A DNA stretch of 64,000 bases, taken from NCBI RefSeq assembly GCF_000282035.1, contig NZ_AKKA01000072.1, positions 124,001-188,000 on the forward strand, read 5' to 3'. Below, one piece after another: positions 61,618 through 64,000 of the stretch. The notes under the pieces are model-generated. The model saw only the letters and a list, made by a program, of their open reading frames with translations, was not told where the DNA came from and searched no databases. Made by a program: the position numbers and the translations under genes. This DNA comes from Rhizobium sp. CF122 (lineage in GTDB: Bacteria > Pseudomonadota > Alphaproteobacteria > Rhizobiales > Rhizobiaceae). Positions within the stretch are counted from its first letter, which is position 1; each line of letters starts with the position of its first letter.

Positions 61618-62628
61618 TTAACGCTTGGATGGGGCGGCGGTGCTGCCACGAACGACCACCTGGGGCGGAGAAACGAAGCTGTACGGCTTGCTGAGGTCGC
61701 CCTTGTTCTGCAGATGGTGCAAGAACCAAAGTCCACAAGCGGTCGCAAGCTCTGAAACAGGAAGCTGCACGGTGGTCAATCCTGGGCCCCACCACCGATA
61801 GCCAAGCTCATCTCCGAACCCGACGACCGAAATATCTCGGGGCACGCTCAGGGCTTGATCCTGGATTTCATCGATGACGCCGGACGTATTCTGTACGGCA
61901 CCAATAACGAGGGCAGTGGGCCGTTCTTTCAACGAGAGTAGCCGACGTACGGCTTCCCTACCGAACTCGGGCGAAGAGGGAGCTCCGAGCTCCTCATAGA
62001 TTTCGACTTGATCACCCGAGGCTTTGACTGCTTCTCGGAAACCTTGAACGCGAGCCGCGCCTGTTGGCAATTCTTCTGTCCCGCCGATGTATGCGATCCG
62101 TCGGTGACCTTCATTTAAGATGTGCGTCGTGCTCTCGAATAGTGCCCGCCTATCATCGATGCCGAACCACTGCTCCCCAAGCAGTTGCTGCTTGCGAAGC
62201 AGTTGAATGTGCGGGGTCATTTTCAGAATTCGAGCGGAATCGGGGTGAGGCTTAGCGCTTGGCACCAATATTATCCCGGCTACGTTGACACTAGTGAGCT
62301 CCTTTATGTGACGAAGCTCAAGCATCCGATCGTCATCGGTCTCGCACAAGGTTAGCTGGTAATTTGCAGAGAGAAGGCAGCGCGAGAGCGCGTGTGCAAT
62401 TGTTGAATAAAAGCTGTTCCGAATATCTGGAACTATCAGACCCACCAGATTGCTTTGGATTCCGCGCATCATGCGAGCCGCACGATTGGCGACGTACCCT
62501 GCTTCAGCTGCCGCGTCGTTCACCTTGCGTTTCATGTCGGCACTGATACGCCGATCATCAGCGAGAGCACGTCCTACAGTGGACGGTGAAACTTGCAGTA
62601 TTGCTGCGATGTCTTTAATTGTTACCAT
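61618..62628 (-). CDS. LacI-family transcription regulator
   Basis: A 336-residue repressor. HTH: VTIKDIAAILQVSPSTVGRA then LADDRRISADMKRKVNDAAA EAGY; the hinge region (RAARMMRGIQSNLVGLIVPD) leads to a periplasmic-binding-like effector domain with LALVIGAV-type and ISVVGFGDELGYRWWGPGLT segments. It is divergent from the LIV-type importer. A site like the operators of the neighbouring genes (62656-62669) overlaps its own promoter, so it is probably the regulator of the whole right-end cluster and of itself. Confidence 0.93.
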   Translation of the reverse strand: MVTIKDIAAILQVSPSTVGRALADDRRISADMKRKVNDAAAEAGYVANRAARMMRGIQSNLVGLIVPDIRNSFYSTIAHALSRCLLSANYQLTLCETDDDRMLELRHIKELTSVNVAGIILVPSAKPHPDSARILKMTPHIQLLRKQQLLGEQWFGIDDRRALFESTTHILNEGHRRIAYIGGTEELPTGAARVQGFREAVKASGDQVEIYEELGAPSSPEFGREAVRRLLSLKERPTALVIGAVQNTSGVIDEIQDQALSVPRDISVVGFGDELGYRWWGPGLTTVQLPVSELATACGLWFLHHLQNKGDLSKPYSFVSPPQVVVRGSTAAPSKR

Positions 62629-62655
62629 AGCGGTCGGCTCGATTGGTTTCCCCTA

Positions 62656-62688
62656 AGCCAACGATAGCATTGACTTGGCGGTTGTCAA
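62656..62688 (-). promoter_or_regulatory. LacI-gene promoter with operator D
   Basis: On the minus strand TTGACA (62688-62683) and TATCGT (62666-62661) are 16 bases apart. The degenerate operator AGCCAACGATAGCA (62656-62669, plus strand) covers the -10 box, consistent with autoregulation. Confidence 0.6.
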
Positions 62689-62903
62689 AGCACTCAAATC
62701 ACAAACAGTTTTCCATGATCCCGCTGGGCTCAACTGATGAAGCGATCGCAACTGATCGCACCATCGGTTCCGAGCTCTTTCCAAAAGAGACAGCTATGCC
62801 AGCGAGATAGCTATTATTGCTAAATTACGAGCCCATAAGTAACTGGCGTCAAAAGGATTGTTGAGCCGCGGATCCTCGTGACAGTCAAAAACCGTTGATG
62901 ACG

Positions 62904-62948
62904 TTGACAACAATCGTCTCTTGTGGGAGATTTGTGCGAACGTTAGCG
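62904..62948 (+). promoter_or_regulatory. Promoter region and operator C of the LIV-type importer
   Basis: TTGACA at 62904-62909 is a candidate -35 box with a weak -10 near 62928. TGCGAACGTTAGCG (62935-62948) is a third close copy of the operator. A related half-site-like ATGACGTTGACA overlaps the -35 box. Confidence 0.58.
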
Positions 62949-62969
62949 CAATGGGAGGAGACATAGCGC

Positions 62970-63032
62970 ATGGATGTCGTAGTCTTGCTGGTGTCGGTTA
63001 TCGTGTCCATCGAGGGGCACAGAACCTCATGA
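62970..63032 (+). CDS. Possible 20-residue leader peptide coupled to the importer
   Basis: ATG at 62970, nine bases after GGAGGAG, opens a 20-codon frame of hydrophobic residues (MDVVVLLVSVIVSIEG...). Its TGA at 63030-63032 overlaps the ATG of the permease (ATGA). The best ribosome site here belongs to this short frame, not the permease, so it may couple translation. It could also be a chance frame or the real N-terminus in another reading. Confidence 0.4.
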   Translation: MDVVVLLVSVIVSIEGHRTS

Positions 63033-63874
63033 CCGCTACTCTTTTCTTGCAGTCCGCTGTTGGCGGCATTTTGCTCGGTGGAATTTACGGTCTTCTGGCT
63101 ATGGGACTCAGCCTGAGCTGGGGTCTGCTGAAGCTCGTGAACCTCAGTCACTTTGCTCTGGCTTTCCTTGGCGCATACCTGACCTATCAGCTTGGAACCG
63201 TTCACGGGGTGCCTGCGTATTTCAGTGCTCTTTTGATAGTTCCACTGTTTTTCGCACTCGGTGTTGCTCTTCACAGCGTGTTCGTACGCTTCAAGGTGAA
63301 AGAGTTCGCGTCGCTACTCGTTACCTTTGGCGTCACGATCCTGATTGAATCGCTAATCCAGTGGATCTGGTCGGCGGATTTTCTCCGGTACGAGACACCT
63401 TATGCTCAGACCACAGTTCGAATCGGCTCGATCTTCGTGCCCGTGCTGGATTTGTCAGCGTTCATCTGTGCGGCACTGTTGGCAGGAGCTGCCTGGTTCG
63501 CACTGAACAAGACCATGCTCGGCAAGGCATTGCGTGCTGCCGCCCAAGACGCCTCCATCGCGTCAGCATTCGGGATCAATTCTACCCGTGTGTCATACAT
63601 CCTGGCCGGTCTTTGCTCGGCAACTGCCGGTATTGCGGGTGTCTTCATTGCCCTGATCGGTACGTTGGCTCCTTCCCAGATCGAATCCTGGATCGGGGTT
63701 GTCTTTGCTGTCGCTATTATTGGAGGATTGGGTAGCCCCGCCGGTGCATTGGCCGCTGGAATGCTGATCGGCCTGGCCGAGAGCCTCACGATGACTGTGG
63801 TGAATCCTGCCTGGGCGCCACTCGTGGCATTCAGCGTGCTCATTGTCATCCTCCTGCGTAAACCGGTGATATGA
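63029..63874 (+). CDS. Branched-chain-type ABC transporter permease (LivH-like)
   Basis: A 281-residue permease with about eight hydrophobic segments. Family marks: LQSAVGGILLGGIYGLLAMG, SLSWGLLKLVNLSHFALAFL, and the EAA-like ALRAAAQDASIASAFGIN, then AIIGGLGSPAGALAAGMLIG. The stop overlaps the next start (ATGA at 63871). Under a LacI-type regulator with FAH and CMD enzymes, the substrate is more likely an aromatic or keto acid than an amino acid. Confidence 0.9.
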   Translation: MTATLFLQSAVGGILLGGIYGLLAMGLSLSWGLLKLVNLSHFALAFLGAYLTYQLGTVHGVPAYFSALLIVPLFFALGVALHSVFVRFKVKEFASLLVTFGVTILIESLIQWIWSADFLRYETPYAQTTVRIGSIFVPVLDLSAFICAALLAGAAWFALNKTMLGKALRAAAQDASIASAFGINSTRVSYILAGLCSATAGIAGVFIALIGTLAPSQIESWIGVVFAVAIIGGLGSPAGALAAGMLIGLAESLTMTVVNPAWAPLVAFSVLIVILLRKPVI

Positions 63875-64000
63875 CTATGAAAAAGCTTTTGCTCACAGCG
63901 CCGGTACTGGCGGTCTTGGTCTCGCTGCCCTATCTTGGACTGGCTGACTATTACCTTTCATACCTGTACATCGTTTTCTTCTGGGTCGTCCTGGCAACGA
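63871..64000 (+). CDS. Branched-chain-type ABC transporter permease (LivM-like), N-terminal part
   Basis: The frame from ATG 63871 (or 63877) stays open to the window end: MKKLLLTAPVLAVLVSLPYL then ADYYLSYLYIVFFWVVLA, a typical LivM start. The ATPases and binding protein probably follow outside the window. Confidence 0.8.
   Translation, partial: MTMKKLLLTAPVLAVLVSLPYLGLADYYLSYLYIVFFWVVLAT

Noticed and set aside
1-64000. CRISPR arrays, tRNA or rRNA genes, and intact insertion sequences.
   Set aside because: I saw no regularly spaced repeats, no cloverleaf-like sequence and no complete transposase with ends; only the two IS fragments near 49.7-50.0 kb.

Overview
The window is GC-rich, densely coded DNA from an alphaproteobacterium, most likely a member of the Rhizobiaceae (Rhizobium/Agrobacterium/Ensifer group). 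I base this on recalled family resemblance (DUF6665 protein, FixL/FixJ-like two-component pair, PraR-like XRE regulator, XylX/XylD-type sugar-acid enzymes, many ABC uptake systems each beside its own regulator). No rRNA, tRNA, ribosomal-protein or replication genes were seen. With several decayed genes and insertion-sequence scraps, this looks like accessory DNA of a megaplasmid, chromid or chromosomal island.

Layout. 1-1.5 kb: start of an ABC exporter gene (cut by the window edge), a MliC-like secreted protein and a DUF6665 protein. 1.5-10.5 kb: a catabolic island for shikimate/quinate-like compounds: polar-amino-acid-type ABC importer, type II dehydroquinase, AroE-like dehydrogenase, Gfo/Idh/MocA oxidoreductase, a divergent QuiC-type dehydroshikimate dehydratase, and two tandem FCD-GntR regulators. 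10.7-27.1 kb: a long minus-strand block holding a Tat-exported bicupin oxalate-decarboxylase homologue, an RND pump with adaptor, two small orphan proteins, a lone receiver protein, a FixL/FixJ-like pair, an EmrAB-like pump, a NirC/FocA-family channel and a YdeP/FdhF-type molybdoenzyme. 27.5-33.8 kb: mannonate dehydratase, FCD-GntR regulator and a four-gene ABC importer, probably for a hexuronate-related substrate. 33.8-36.6 kb: glycine-zipper lipoprotein, peptidase T, XRE regulator, small lipoprotein. 36.7-41 kb: XylX- and XylD-like enzymes of oxidative pentose breakdown with a divergent LysR regulator. 41-48.2 kb: AraC regulator and a CUT1 sugar ABC importer followed by a rare Gfo/Idh/MocA-aldo/keto reductase fusion.

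48.3-59.1 kb is a mosaic of small secreted proteins, IS21 and IS110 remnants, a doubly broken metallo-beta-lactamase-fold gene, a dienelactone hydrolase, a Kelch protein, a PadR/flavin-reductase divergon, DUF3861, LysR, an MFS exporter and a GlcG/HbpS-like secreted protein. 59.7-64 kb is a coherent putative regulon: FAH-family hydrolase, carboxymuconolactone-decarboxylase-family protein, LacI regulator, and the start of a branched-chain-type ABC importer. Each of its four promoter regions carries a copy of one near-palindrome centred on AACGTT or a close variant, the probable LacI-family operator.

The most interesting points are the shared operator of the right-end regulon; the shikimate-type island, whose dehydroquinase has Phe instead of His at the substrate-binding position; the oxalate/formate-themed block; and the Gfo/Idh-AKR fusion. 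All functional statements come from reading motifs and recalled family knowledge; no database search was run.
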